The notes beneath the pieces are model-generated. The model did no database searches. It was not told the origin of the DNA and saw nothing but the letters and a program-made list of their open reading frames with translations. Both the position numbers and the translations under genes were made by a program. 64,000 nucleotides of DNA from NCBI GenBank assembly GCA_021648845.1, contig JAKJHY010000001.1, positions 310,001 through 374,000 on the forward strand. Reading direction: 5' to 3'. The stretch comes from Mycobacterium sp. MBM (GTDB lineage: Bacteria; Actinomycetota; Actinomycetes; Mycobacteriales; Mycobacteriaceae). Below are positions 33,943 to 42,652 of the stretch, in pieces (position 1 is the first letter of the stretch; each line of letters starts with the position of its first letter).

Positions 33943-34763
33943 GCGAGGTGTCCCTTCCTGAGATCCCCGGCGCGACATGGGTCGACCACGCCGGCATCCT
34001 TGTCCTCACCCTGAATCGGCCGCCCGCGAACGCACTGAACCGCAGCCTCATCGTCGGCCTGTGTACTTTCTTCACCGAATTGGCCTCCCACGATGCTCCT
34101 GCACCGGTGGTCCTCACCGGAGCAGGTGAGCGGTTCTTCAGCGCCGGCGGCGACATCAAGGAGTTGGAGGGCACCGGCCCCGCCGAGATCGAGGGACGGA
34201 TGCGCGACTTCCACGCGTTGCTCGTCGCGCTGGATCGTTTCCCCCGGCCGCTCATCGCCGCGGTCAACGGGCATTGTGTCGGTGGGGGAATGGAGTTGGC
34301 CCTCTTCGCCGATACGGTCCTGGCGACTCCCAATGCCACGTTTGGGTTCCCCGAGATCAACCACGGCCTACTCCCTGCCGACAAGGGCCTGCAACGGGCG
34401 GTACACCTGCTCGGTGTGCCGGCCGTGCGATCCATGGTGTTGTCCGGCACCCTGCTATCGGCAGAAGAGGCCGTAGACATCGGCGTGGTGAACCGTATCG
34501 AGCCCCCCGCCGCACTGCTCGACGCGGCCCTGGAAACCGCCCGCGCCGCCGCCGAAAAGGCGCCTGTTCTCTACCGGGCGTTGAAACGCAGCGTCAACGA
34601 CCCCGACAACGGCCGAGATGAGCGCTCGCTGGCCACCACGATCAGCGCCGCGCAGGACTACTACCACGATCCCGTCGCCGCCGAACTGCGCGCCGGCTGG
34701 AGTCGGGGCAAGGCCTCGACCGGCCGCTCAGCGGCGGATGACCGGCAGTATCAATCTCCTTGA
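33939..34763 (+). CDS. Enoyl-CoA hydratase/isomerase (crotonase) family protein, 2
   Basis: A 274-residue crotonase with LVLTLNRPPANALNRSL, VLTGAGERFFSAGGDIKEL and the oxyanion segment VNGHCVGGGMELALFAD. Unlike the partner at 33085 it keeps Glu in GGGMELAL, and FPEINHGLLPADKG supplies the second acidic position, so a hydratase reaction is plausible. GTG 33939 is chosen because it overlaps the preceding stop; any earlier start would lie inside crotonase 1. Two consecutive crotonases fit beta-oxidation-like shortening or ring opening of a CoA thioester made by the fadD at 39687-41612. Confidence 0.9.
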   Translation: MSEVSLPEIPGATWVDHAGILVLTLNRPPANALNRSLIVGLCTFFTELASHDAPAPVVLTGAGERFFSAGGDIKELEGTGPAEIEGRMRDFHALLVALDRFPRPLIAAVNGHCVGGGMELALFADTVLATPNATFGFPEINHGLLPADKGLQRAVHLLGVPAVRSMVLSGTLLSAEEAVDIGVVNRIEPPAALLDAALETARAAAEKAPVLYRALKRSVNDPDNGRDERSLATTISAAQDYYHDPVAAELRAGWSRGKASTGRSAADDRQYQSP

Positions 34764-34781
34764 GAGCGAGGGCAGAGAACG

Positions 34782-35567
34782 GTGCCGTTAAGAGCTTCCA
34801 GGAAAAGCACAGCAACTGACGAGGTGCGGATCGAGAGGATGACCAGCGACGAGGTGGCCGCCGCCGTCGCCGGTGGGTCCCGCACCGCGATCCTGCCGTT
34901 GGGGGCCGTCGAACAGCACGGCCCCCACCTGCCCCTTGCGATGGACGCCGATCATGCAGACGCGCTCGCCGTCCGCATCGCCCGCGCGCTCGGCGATGCT
35001 CTGGTTCTACCGACGATCCGAGTCGGATACTCCCCCCACCATCTCGGCTTCGCAGGAACTATGTCACTGCGACCGTCGACCCTGGAAGCCCTGTGCGAGG
35101 ATTGCGGTGCCCACCTGGCCGAATCGGGCTTCGACACGCTCGTCCTGTTCTCCGGGCACATCGGCAACTACCCCGTGATGCGTGAGTTCGAAGGCCGCCT
35201 GGCCGCGAGATTGGCACCGCTGTCGATGATCGTCTTTCCCGGCAGTGAAGCAATCCTCGACGCGTGGCGCGACGCCGCAGGCGCGTCCGGCCTGCGCGCC
35301 CGCGTCGGTGGACATGCTGACATAGCAGAGACGTCGATCATGCTCGTGCTGCATCCGGACCGGGTGCGGCCGGACAGGCTCGAATCCGGCCTGGCAGTCG
35401 ACACCGACGATGCTTTCCTGGCCCGGATGTTCGACGAAGGCCTCAAGGCACTCTCGCCCAACGGAATTCTCGGTGATCCCCGCGAGGCGAACACCGCGAT
35501 CGGCGAAACCTGCCTCGAGTCGGTGACCGACCTGATCGTCGACTACGTCCAGAGCCGGCGCCCATAG
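34782..35567 (+). CDS. Creatininase-family amidohydrolase
   Basis: A 261-residue protein with the creatininase signature LPLGAVEQHGPHLPLAMDADH, LFSGHIGNYPVMREFE and GGHADIAETSIML, which supply the metal-binding glutamate, histidines and aspartates. Family members are creatininase, MftE peptidase and other cyclic-amide or peptide hydrolases; in degradation operons the substrate is often a lactam or lactone-like ring. GTG 34782 begins the gene 18 bases after the crotonase stop. Its presence next to a luciferase-like monooxygenase suggests ring-opening of an oxidised intermediate (inference). Confidence 0.88.
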   Translation: MPLRASRKSTATDEVRIERMTSDEVAAAVAGGSRTAILPLGAVEQHGPHLPLAMDADHADALAVRIARALGDALVLPTIRVGYSPHHLGFAGTMSLRPSTLEALCEDCGAHLAESGFDTLVLFSGHIGNYPVMREFEGRLAARLAPLSMIVFPGSEAILDAWRDAAGASGLRARVGGHADIAETSIMLVLHPDRVRPDRLESGLAVDTDDAFLARMFDEGLKALSPNGILGDPREANTAIGETCLESVTDLIVDYVQSRRP

Positions 35568-35622
35568 TGTCCTGGCCCCCGCCGACCCAATCAACCTGCG
35601 TTCATTCGCAAGAGGAAGCCTG

Positions 35623-36147
35623 ATGAACACCCTCAACCAGATCAGCTCCGGTGACCTCGGCCACGACATGTCACGACTGCGCCGGCTCTACGGTCGCTAC
35701 CCTACTGGCGTAGCTGCGATCTGCGCTTTACGCGAGGGACAACCGGTGGGGATTGTGGCCACGTCCTTCACCCCCGTGTCGATGGAACCAGCGCTGGTGT
35801 CGATCTGCGTGCAACACACCTCGACAACCTGGCCGCAACTGTCCCGGGACGGCCATGTCGGGATCTCCGTGCTCGCCGAAGGACATGCCGAGTTGTCGCG
35901 ACAGTTGGCGTCGAGGACGGGTGATCGCTTCGCCGGGCTCACCTGGTTTGCCAGCGAGTCCTCGGGGGTTTTCCTCGCAGATGCGGCCGCCTGGCTCGAC
36001 TGCCGAATAAGCTCGTCGATCACAGCAGGTGATCACGAGGTCATCCTGCTGGAAGTGATCAGCGCCGCCGAGGACGACACCGTTTCGCCACTGATCTTCC
36101 ACGACAGCCGTTTCCGAACCATGCTCGCTGATGACCACCCCAACTGA
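35623..36147 (+). CDS. Flavin reductase (HpaC/DIM6-NTAB family)
   Basis: A 174-residue split-barrel flavin reductase: LYGRYPTGVAAICAL, VGIVATSFTPVSMEPALVSICV and a HEVILLEVISA C-terminal strand, in the family order. It should reduce free FMN or FAD with NAD(P)H and hand it to the luciferase-like monooxygenase three genes upstream. ATG 35623 follows AAGAGGAAG. Its 3' end overlaps the MmgE/PrpD start by 17 bases, so translation is tightly coupled. Confidence 0.92.
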   Translation: MNTLNQISSGDLGHDMSRLRRLYGRYPTGVAAICALREGQPVGIVATSFTPVSMEPALVSICVQHTSTTWPQLSRDGHVGISVLAEGHAELSRQLASRTGDRFAGLTWFASESSGVFLADAAAWLDCRISSSITAGDHEVILLEVISAAEDDTVSPLIFHDSRFRTMLADDHPN

Positions 36148-37579
36148 CCGGCGCGTGCACGCTCGCACCGGTGCCGACATCACCGAGCTCGATCTCGGCT
36201 GGAAGGTCGCCGAAGTGGCTGCCGACCCCGTTGCGGTTCCAGCCGAGACCCACGCCATGGTGATCAACCGCCTCATCGACAACGCCGCAGTGTCGGCAGC
36301 CTCTGTGGGCCGACGCCGCGTTGCGGTTGCGCGCGCACAGGCCTGCGCACATCGGAACACCCGCGGGGCAGTGGTTTTCGGGATTGAAGGGTCCTTTTCA
36401 CCGGAGTGGGCGGCATTCGCCAACGGTGCGGCCGTTGACGATCTGGAGTTTCACGACGCCTACCTCGGCGGTTACCACGCACATCCCGGTGCCACCATCC
36501 CCGCTCTGGTGGCCGTGGCCCAACACGCCGGACTTCGTGGCACCGACCTGATTCGCGGTATCGCCACCGCGTACGAAGTGCAGATCAGCCTCGCCAGAGG
36601 AATGTCTTTGCATCACAGCGCGTTCCATCACAACGCACATCTAGGTGTGTCCGTGGCCGCAGGTCTGGGAACCCTGCTGTGCTTGCCCGTCCACACCATC
36701 CATGCCGCCATCGGCCACGCCGCGCACCTGACCGCACTCCCCTGCCACCGCCCTGACCAACCCCATGCCGACTGGCAGCTACACACACCTGCCCTCACCG
36801 GCAAACTGGCCATCGAAGCCGTCGACCGCGCGATGCGTTGTACTCGCTCCTCAACCCTGTCGACGAACGCTGCCGACGCCGGTCTCAGTAGCACGTTTTG
36901 GCCTGCGGATCAGGTGCATCTCCCAGGTCAGGGAGAACCCAAACGGGCCATCCTGGACAGTTACCCGCGACAGCATTCCGCCGGCTACGTCGGGCAAGCT
37001 CCGATCGACCTGGCCCTTCGGCTGCGGGAAAGGATCAGCAACGTCGGCGAAATAGAGTCCATCGTCTTGCACACCATTGACGCCGGCGATCCCCTGGAAT
37101 TCGAACACGACCTGTCGCGAAATGCCCTGAGCCACTCGGTCATGTACCTGTTCGCCGTCGCGCTGCAGGATGGCGTCTGGCATCATGAGAGGTCATACGC
37201 ACCAGAGCGTGCACATCGCCCCGACACCATCGAGCTGTGGCAGAAGATCTCCACGGCCAAAGTGCCATCGATCGATTCCGCTGATACGCCCCTCGGCGTC
37301 CGGGTCGAGGTCACCATGGGCAGTGGCGAGATGATCGTTGACGAGCTCGCCGTAGCCGATGCTCACCCGGCGGGCGCCCATCCGTTCGAACGCAAGGACT
37401 ACGTGGCGAAGTTCGCCGAACTCGCCGACGGGGTCATCGACAGGCGCGAGCAGCAGCGTTTCCTGGACGTCGTGACGTGCCTACGCGACCTCAAGCGGGG
37501 TTCACTGGGAATGCTAAATCCACTGGTGGACAATCGAATTCTGGATGCCGCGCCCACCACCTACGGGATCTTCTGCTAG
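36131..37579 (+). CDS. MmgE/PrpD-family protein (2-methylcitrate dehydratase-like)
   Basis: A 482-residue protein with the MmgE/PrpD layout: an N-terminal helical domain (AAVSAASVGRRRVAVARAQA, then FANGAAVDDLEFHDAYLGG and HPGATIPALVAVAQ), HHNAHLGVSVAAGLGTLLCL, and a C-terminal alpha/beta domain containing HSVMYLFAVALQDG and HPFERKDYVAKFAELADG. The family contains 2-methylcitrate and cis-aconitate dehydratases/decarboxylases. Here it is last in a CoA-dependent operon and probably dehydrates a hydroxy-acid intermediate. ATG 36131 lies inside the flavin reductase gene. Confidence 0.9.
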   Translation: MTTPTDRRVHARTGADITELDLGWKVAEVAADPVAVPAETHAMVINRLIDNAAVSAASVGRRRVAVARAQACAHRNTRGAVVFGIEGSFSPEWAAFANGAAVDDLEFHDAYLGGYHAHPGATIPALVAVAQHAGLRGTDLIRGIATAYEVQISLARGMSLHHSAFHHNAHLGVSVAAGLGTLLCLPVHTIHAAIGHAAHLTALPCHRPDQPHADWQLHTPALTGKLAIEAVDRAMRCTRSSTLSTNAADAGLSSTFWPADQVHLPGQGEPKRAILDSYPRQHSAGYVGQAPIDLALRLRERISNVGEIESIVLHTIDAGDPLEFEHDLSRNALSHSVMYLFAVALQDGVWHHERSYAPERAHRPDTIELWQKISTAKVPSIDSADTPLGVRVEVTMGSGEMIVDELAVADAHPAGAHPFERKDYVAKFAELADGVIDRREQQRFLDVVTCLRDLKRGSLGMLNPLVDNRILDAAPTTYGIFC

Positions 37580-37601
37580 TTGTCCGCGGCTGACGTCCAG
37601 G

Positions 37602-37883
37602 CGAGCTGGGTCGCGTGTGGGGTCGCGTTTCGATGATGCCGCCGCCAAGGCGTCCCTCTCATCACAGGGGTGGGAGCTACTGTCCCGCAGGGCTTTCCGT
37701 GATACCGTTCAAACACGGGCCGTCGTCATCGACTTGTGCTGCATGTTGGACAACCACCCGCGACGACACAGCACCGCCGACGGACTATCCCCGGTCAACT
37801 ATGAGACCAGGGAAACCAACAGAAGCCGGAAGCGGCTTGAGAAGCCCCTCCACGATCTCGGGGAACCACAGAGGAGGCGATGA
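37602..37883 (+). pseudogene. IS3-family transposase (OrfB) 3' remnant
   Basis: The frame ending at 37883 reads SRFDDAAAKA, ELLSRRAFRDTVQTRAVVID and NHPRRHSTADGLSPVNYE. This matches the C-terminal part of IS3 OrfB integrases (DNAMAESFF, K.ELV.RRRF.TR.EAR..I..YI..FYN..RRHSTLG.LSP..YE), with several key residues changed. Only the last quarter of the protein is left, with no start or inverted repeats that I can identify. It marks an old insertion or recombination point between the catabolic operon and the next gene. Confidence 0.75.
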
Positions 37884-39568
37884 TGTCGCAGACGGCATCG
37901 ACACCCCCGTCATTGACCGCCGAGCAACTGCAACGGCTCGCACGCTACGGCCGTCCCGTCGCCGTAGAGCCAGGTGAGGTGATCTTCAGACCCGGTGACA
38001 CGAACCACGACCTCGTCGTCGTCGAGAGCGGCGAAATCGAGATCGTGACACCCGCCCTCGGAACAGAACCCGAAGAAGTCCTCGCCCGATACGGCCCCCA
38101 CGAGTTCCTGGGCGAACTCAACTTCTTGACTGGTCAAACCGCTTACCTCCTGGCACGCGTCATCACCGCCGGACTGATCCACAGGATCACCCGGAGACAC
38201 TTTCGGGACGTAATGGCCGAGGACCCCGAGCTCTCCGACCTCATGGTGCAGCACTTCCACGCCCGACGAGATCAACTGAGCACCAGCTCCGCCGCCCGAT
38301 GTTTGACGATCCTGGGCAGCAGCTTGTCAGCGGAGAGCTTGACCCTGCGCACCTTCGCGGCCCGACAACGATTGCCGCACCGCTGGGTCGATATCGACAG
38401 CCCGGCTGGGCAAGCGCTCATATCATCGACCGATCTGACACCAGCAGACCTGCCCGCCGTGATCACCCCGCGACATCACGTCCCGCGCAGCACCCCTGGC
38501 GACCTCGCCGACGTATTGGGATTGAGCTACCACACAGAACCGGCGAACGTGGTCGACCTCGCCGTCATCGGAGCGGGACCAGCAGGGCTCGCCGCTGCTG
38601 TCTACGGCGCCTCGGAAGGCTTGACGACGATCGTCCTGGACGCCATCGGTATCGGCGGCCAAGCAGCATCGAGTTCGCGCATCGAGAACTACCTCGGTTT
38701 CCCGTCGGGAATCAGCGGACACGATCTCACCCAACGCGCAAGCCTGCAGGCGATGAAATTCGGTGCCACCCTGTGGAGCCCCTGCACGGTGACCGCTCTC
38801 GACGCTGACGGTCCCTACATCGCCGTAACACTGCGCGACGGCGGCCATGTCCATTGCCGTGCGGTCGTCATCGCTACCGGAGCGCACTACCGCACGCTGC
38901 CGCTTCCTCGGTGGGCCGACTTCGAGGGGCGTGGCATCTTCTACGCCGCAACCGAATTGGAAGCGCACTCCTGCAGTAGACAACCGGTCACGGTCATCGG
39001 CGGCGCGAACTCAGCCGGGCAAGCCGCACTGTTCCTCTCCACACACGGGTGCACTGTCACCCTCGCCGTCAGATCATCAGATCCCACGGCCAACATGTCG
39101 GCCTACCTGGGAGCCCGCCTCGACGCCGATCCACATATCACCGTCCGGCCCGACACCGAAGTCACTGCCCTCCACGGCGACACCGCACTACAACGCATCA
39201 CTCTGCGCGACAACACCACCGACGCCTACAGCGAGCACCCATGCGGTGCACTGTTCTGCTTCATCGGCGCCCAACCCGCCACCGAATGGCTGCGTGAGGT
39301 CGATCTGGACTCGACCGGATCGATTCTCACCGACATCCAGATCCCTACGGCGACACTCGGCGCCACCTGGGCGACCCTGCACCGACCACCACTGCCCTTC
39401 GAGACGAATATTCCCGGAATCTTCGCCGTCGGTGACGTACGTTCCGGATCGACCAAGCGCGTCGCCACCGCTGTCGGGGAGGGTGCAGCCGTCATCCGGT
39501 CCGTGCACACCGCGATAGCGCGCTCAGATCCGATGACCACTGCCACAACAGCCCGCCCCCGCAGATGA
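37883..39568 (+). CDS. Cyclic-nucleotide-binding domain fused to thioredoxin-reductase-like flavoprotein
   Basis: A 561-residue fusion. Residues 1-135 form a cNMP-binding domain (VEPGEVIFRPGD, VVVESGEIEI, FLGELNFLTGQ). About 135-210 is a linker resembling a degenerate thioredoxin-like unit. Residues 215-560 form a thioredoxin-reductase-like FAD/NAD(P)H module with LAVIGAGPAGLAAAVYGASEG, GIGGQAASSSRIENYLGFP, VIGGANSAGQAALFL and FAVGDVRSGSTKRVATAVGEG. The redox CxxC of thioredoxin reductase is absent (region reads YAATELEAHSC), so it is an alternative flavin oxidoreductase. ATG 37883 is five bases from AGGAGG; ATG 37880 is also possible. Confidence 0.88.
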   Translation: MSQTASTPPSLTAEQLQRLARYGRPVAVEPGEVIFRPGDTNHDLVVVESGEIEIVTPALGTEPEEVLARYGPHEFLGELNFLTGQTAYLLARVITAGLIHRITRRHFRDVMAEDPELSDLMVQHFHARRDQLSTSSAARCLTILGSSLSAESLTLRTFAARQRLPHRWVDIDSPAGQALISSTDLTPADLPAVITPRHHVPRSTPGDLADVLGLSYHTEPANVVDLAVIGAGPAGLAAAVYGASEGLTTIVLDAIGIGGQAASSSRIENYLGFPSGISGHDLTQRASLQAMKFGATLWSPCTVTALDADGPYIAVTLRDGGHVHCRAVVIATGAHYRTLPLPRWADFEGRGIFYAATELEAHSCSRQPVTVIGGANSAGQAALFLSTHGCTVTLAVRSSDPTANMSAYLGARLDADPHITVRPDTEVTALHGDTALQRITLRDNTTDAYSEHPCGALFCFIGAQPATEWLREVDLDSTGSILTDIQIPTATLGATWATLHRPPLPFETNIPGIFAVGDVRSGSTKRVATAVGEGAAVIRSVHTAIARSDPMTTATTARPRR

Positions 39569-39686
39569 CACCATCCGCGGATAGATGTTCTCGACAGACT
39601 GGGGCAATGTCCAGACGCGCCAACGACTTGAGGCCGGCGACTCCGTGGCTCGGCGTCGACCATCTTGCGGCGAGCCGGCCGGCAGC

Positions 39687-41612
39687 TCAAGCACCTCCAC
39701 CGAGGCGGGTATGTTTCCGGTTCGGCTTGGCGTAACGGGCCTCGCGAGCGATCGCGTCGAGATCCCCCGCATCGTACATTTCGTCGATGAGCTCGCCGAA
39801 CGCGTCGAGGATGGCCGCCCGCCGGATGGTGCCTTTGGCTGTCAGCTCGCCGGCGGCAACCGACAGCTCGCGCGGGAGAACACGATACTTCTTCAGCTGA
39901 TACGGCCGCGAGAACTCGCCGTTCACCTCGTTGAGCCATGCGGTCACCGCCTCGTCGCGGTCCCGGGCCGTCAGTTCTGCGGCATCTCGGCTAATACTCA
40001 ACAGTACTGACAGGTACTTCCGTCCGTCACCCACCACGATCGCCTCGTCGATGAGCGGACTGGCCTTGAGTCGTACCTCGATCGGCTGCGGGTTGACCAT
40101 CTTGCCCCCGCTGGTCTTCAGGACATCCTTGAGCCGGCCGATGATCTTCACCTCGCCGTCGGGGGCGAGCTCGACCAGATCGCCGGTGCAGTACCAACCA
40201 TCCGACACCGCCGCCGAGGATGCCTCGGGGTTCTCCCAGTACCCCACGAACAGCGAGGGCGTACGCAATTGGAGCTCGCCCTCGTCGGACACCCGAAGTG
40301 CCCAACGGGGATCCGGAAGGCACTTGCCGATGGTGCCCGGTTCGGGAAACGACCGATCCCATTGCGCCAGAACCGAACCGCAGGTTTCGGTGGTGCCGAA
40401 GAGCTCTCGCAGGTCCAGTCCCCACATGTGCCAGAGTGCGGCAACGTCCGGGGTCATGCTCCCCGATGCCGTCCACGTCACCCCGATGCGATCCATGCCC
40501 ACCTTGGCCAGCAGCGGGATGAACACGACCCTGCGGCTCAGCGCGTTCGCTGCCGCCAGATACCACGGTAGCGTTTGCCCCTGCCAACGCCGAGCACTGA
40601 CCGCGCGTGCTACCCCCATCGCCGCGCGGTAACTCAGCTGGAACAGCCGCCCGGACTCCGACAGTGCCTGCAGCGCCTCGGCGGCGAGCTTCTCGTGCAT
40701 CCGCGGCGGCCACAGCACCGCTGTCGGCCGCACCCCGATCAGAGCGTCCAGGCGTTCGTCCATGCTGCAGTGGGTGATGACCAGTCGCGTCATGATGGGC
40801 GCGTAGATGGCGATGAGAGCCGGTGCAACATGGGATAATCCGAGAAAGCCCACGAGGTCATGGCGGGTGTGTCCCAGTTCGGGATAGGACATCGCGAACC
40901 CGAGGACCGAGTACTGGATGGTCCGGTGGGTGTGCGTGACGCCCTTTGGCGCACCCGTTGAGCCCGAGGTGTAGAACAGGCCTGCGGGTTGATCGATGTC
41001 GCCGGCGTTCACCAGGTCGTCGAAGAGCGCGGGTTCCGCGGCAACCTGGTCTCGGCCATCGGCCCGCAGTTCCTCCCACGTCCGCACCGCGCCCTTCCCC
41101 GCCATGGCGGGGCGTACGTCGAGCCCGACGGCCACCCGCAGATGAGGAAGCTCGGGCGCCAGAGCAGTCAGCTTCCCGGCATCGTCGGCGGTTTCGACAA
41201 TAATCGCAGCCGCCTTGCAGTTCTCCAGGACATGCCGCAGTTCGGAGAGCGAGCTGGTCTGGTGCACACCGACCGGGATGCCGCCGGCGCTCAGGATCGC
41301 CTGCGCCGCAATAACCCACTCGGGTCGGGTTCCGGACAGAATTGCGACGCGGTCCCCGGGTGCGATGCCTTGCCGGCGCAAGCCGAGCGCCGCCTCGCGC
41401 ACTTCGCCGAGATAGTCGCGCCATGTGGTTTGACGGACCACGCCGCCCGACCAACGCTGAAAGGCGACGGTTTCCGGTTCGGATCTGGCACGTTCGCACA
41501 GCATCTGCGGGAAGGTCTTATCGACGGCCTCGAAGCCGGCCAATGCTGACAGCACTGGCTTCCAGTCACCGATTTCCGCACGCGACGGTCCGGCCGTGAC
41601 ATCATCACCCAT
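39687..41612 (-). CDS. Long-chain fatty-acid-type CoA ligase (FadD family)
   Basis: A 641-residue AMP-forming ligase with YTSGSTGAPKGVTHTHR (P-loop), LFGTTETCGS, the YCTGDLVEL aspartate motif and GRLKDVLKTSGGKMVNP hinge. The C-terminal catalytic lysine lies in TAKGTIRR. The length and the N-terminal QMLCERARSEPETVAFQRW resemble long-chain/bile-acid-type ligases (AMP-binding with SCP2-like tail missing). It should activate the carboxylic substrate of the regulon. The shared promoter/operator lies at 41811-41853, giving a leader of about 200 bases. The TetR gene at 42029 is divergent. Confidence 0.92.
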   Translation of the reverse strand: MGDDVTAGPSRAEIGDWKPVLSALAGFEAVDKTFPQMLCERARSEPETVAFQRWSGGVVRQTTWRDYLGEVREAALGLRRQGIAPGDRVAILSGTRPEWVIAAQAILSAGGIPVGVHQTSSLSELRHVLENCKAAAIIVETADDAGKLTALAPELPHLRVAVGLDVRPAMAGKGAVRTWEELRADGRDQVAAEPALFDDLVNAGDIDQPAGLFYTSGSTGAPKGVTHTHRTIQYSVLGFAMSYPELGHTRHDLVGFLGLSHVAPALIAIYAPIMTRLVITHCSMDERLDALIGVRPTAVLWPPRMHEKLAAEALQALSESGRLFQLSYRAAMGVARAVSARRWQGQTLPWYLAAANALSRRVVFIPLLAKVGMDRIGVTWTASGSMTPDVAALWHMWGLDLRELFGTTETCGSVLAQWDRSFPEPGTIGKCLPDPRWALRVSDEGELQLRTPSLFVGYWENPEASSAAVSDGWYCTGDLVELAPDGEVKIIGRLKDVLKTSGGKMVNPQPIEVRLKASPLIDEAIVVGDGRKYLSVLLSISRDAAELTARDRDEAVTAWLNEVNGEFSRPYQLKKYRVLPRELSVAAGELTAKGTIRRAAILDAFGELIDEMYDAGDLDAIAREARYAKPNRKHTRLGGGA

Positions 41613-42028
41613 CAGTCCAGTTCCTCAATACAGTTGTTTCGCTTACCGACGGCGACCGCTCATCGACATGTCGTTGTCAGCCGGCTTCTCACGATTCGAG
41701 GGCATTCGCTTCACTGCGCATCGTCGCCCGTCGGGTCCCGGCATGTGCCGATCGCAGTGCACGGGCATTTTGAACTTTGTCATCACCCGTGGCGGGATAT
41801 AGCCTTCGATGTGAACATCCATTAACCTAAGGTGGCCGGGTGCACTTTGTCAATCATCAGTTCAGAGCGAGGGCGGTGGATGCTTGGAGTCACATAGTGT
41901 CTGTTCAGACCACACATGGCGTGCCGAGTTGAGTGCCGAGTACCGTCCTTGGCGACGTGTGGGTCTTGATGGGCGGCACCCCTTCACGCCGTACTGCTGG
42001 CGCCTGCGAACTGGATATCGTGATCGTC
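41613..42028. other. Divergent intergenic region with regulon site 3
   Basis: About 415 bases between fadD and the TetR gene. It carries the promoter/operator at 41811-41853 and otherwise no recognised gene. Confidence 0.5.
41811..41853 (-). promoter_or_regulatory. Promoter and operator of fadD (site 3)
   Basis: On the minus strand: TTGACA (41853-41848), 18-bp spacer, TAGGTT (41829-41824). Operator GTTAATG-GA-TGTTCAC at 41826-41811 overlaps the -10. Together with sites 1 and 2 it defines a shared promoter design for three transcription units up to 13 kb apart. Confidence 0.75.
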
Positions 42029-42652
42029 ATGGCTGAAGACCTCCCCCGTGTCGGGGGGCCTCGCGTGCGAGGCTCCCGCCGACAACTGTTGCTGAAGGTG
42101 GCTGCCGACCTGTTCGTCGAGCACCCCTACGACTCGGTCACCGTCGAGATGCTTTGCGCGAAAGCGGGCATTTCCGCGCCCGGTCTCTATCGCCACTTCA
42201 AGAACAAGCAGGCCCTGCTCATCGCCGTCGTGGAGGACCCGATCGGGGCACTCCAGGAGTTCGCTCGACAAGCCGCCGAAGCAGATCACGACCCCAATGC
42301 GACCCTGACGGCCATGATCGACTTCCACGTTCGCAGTGTCTTGCAGGGACCACCGACTCCGCTGATCTTCCTCAAGAACGAGCAGTCATTGCCCGAGACC
42401 GACCGGCGGCGCATTCGCCGATCCATGAATCTCTACGCGGAGGAATGGATTTCGGTGGTGACAAGGCTGCGACCGGACTTGTCCGACCCAGCGGTACGAC
42501 TTCTCACCCAGACAGTCTTCTCGATGCTCAATGCCGCCGCAACACTGCACAAGGGTCTCGACCACGAGACGATAGTCGCCACGATGTCCACCGCCGCATA
42601 TCACGCGCTGACGGCGTCCGACCCGCCACCGCAGGTGATTCCCGCTACTTGA
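42029..42652 (+). CDS. TetR-family regulator, candidate regulator of the second regulon
   Basis: A 207-residue TetR protein. Helix-turn-helix at about residues 17-62: RRQLLLKVAADLFVEHPYDS, VTVEMLCAKAGISAPGLYRHFKNKQALL. The C-terminal ligand domain contains FLKNEQSLPETDRRRIRRSMNLY. ATG 42029 precedes the conserved region by 14 residues; an upstream in-frame ATG at 41933 has no support. It is divergent from fadD, and an operator shared with the MFS and LLM promoters lies in the same gap, so it is the best candidate to bind GTTAATG-N2-NNKTCAC. Its last eight bases overlap the convergent acyl-CoA dehydrogenase gene. Confidence 0.88.
   Translation: MAEDLPRVGGPRVRGSRRQLLLKVAADLFVEHPYDSVTVEMLCAKAGISAPGLYRHFKNKQALLIAVVEDPIGALQEFARQAAEADHDPNATLTAMIDFHVRSVLQGPPTPLIFLKNEQSLPETDRRRIRRSMNLYAEEWISVVTRLRPDLSDPAVRLLTQTVFSMLNAAATLHKGLDHETIVATMSTAAYHALTASDPPPQVIPAT

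Noticed and set aside
41643..41822. A 59-codon minus-strand ORF starting one base after the fadD promoter -10
   Set aside because: The ATG would lie upstream of the expected transcription start, codon content looks random and the conserved bases are explained by the operator.
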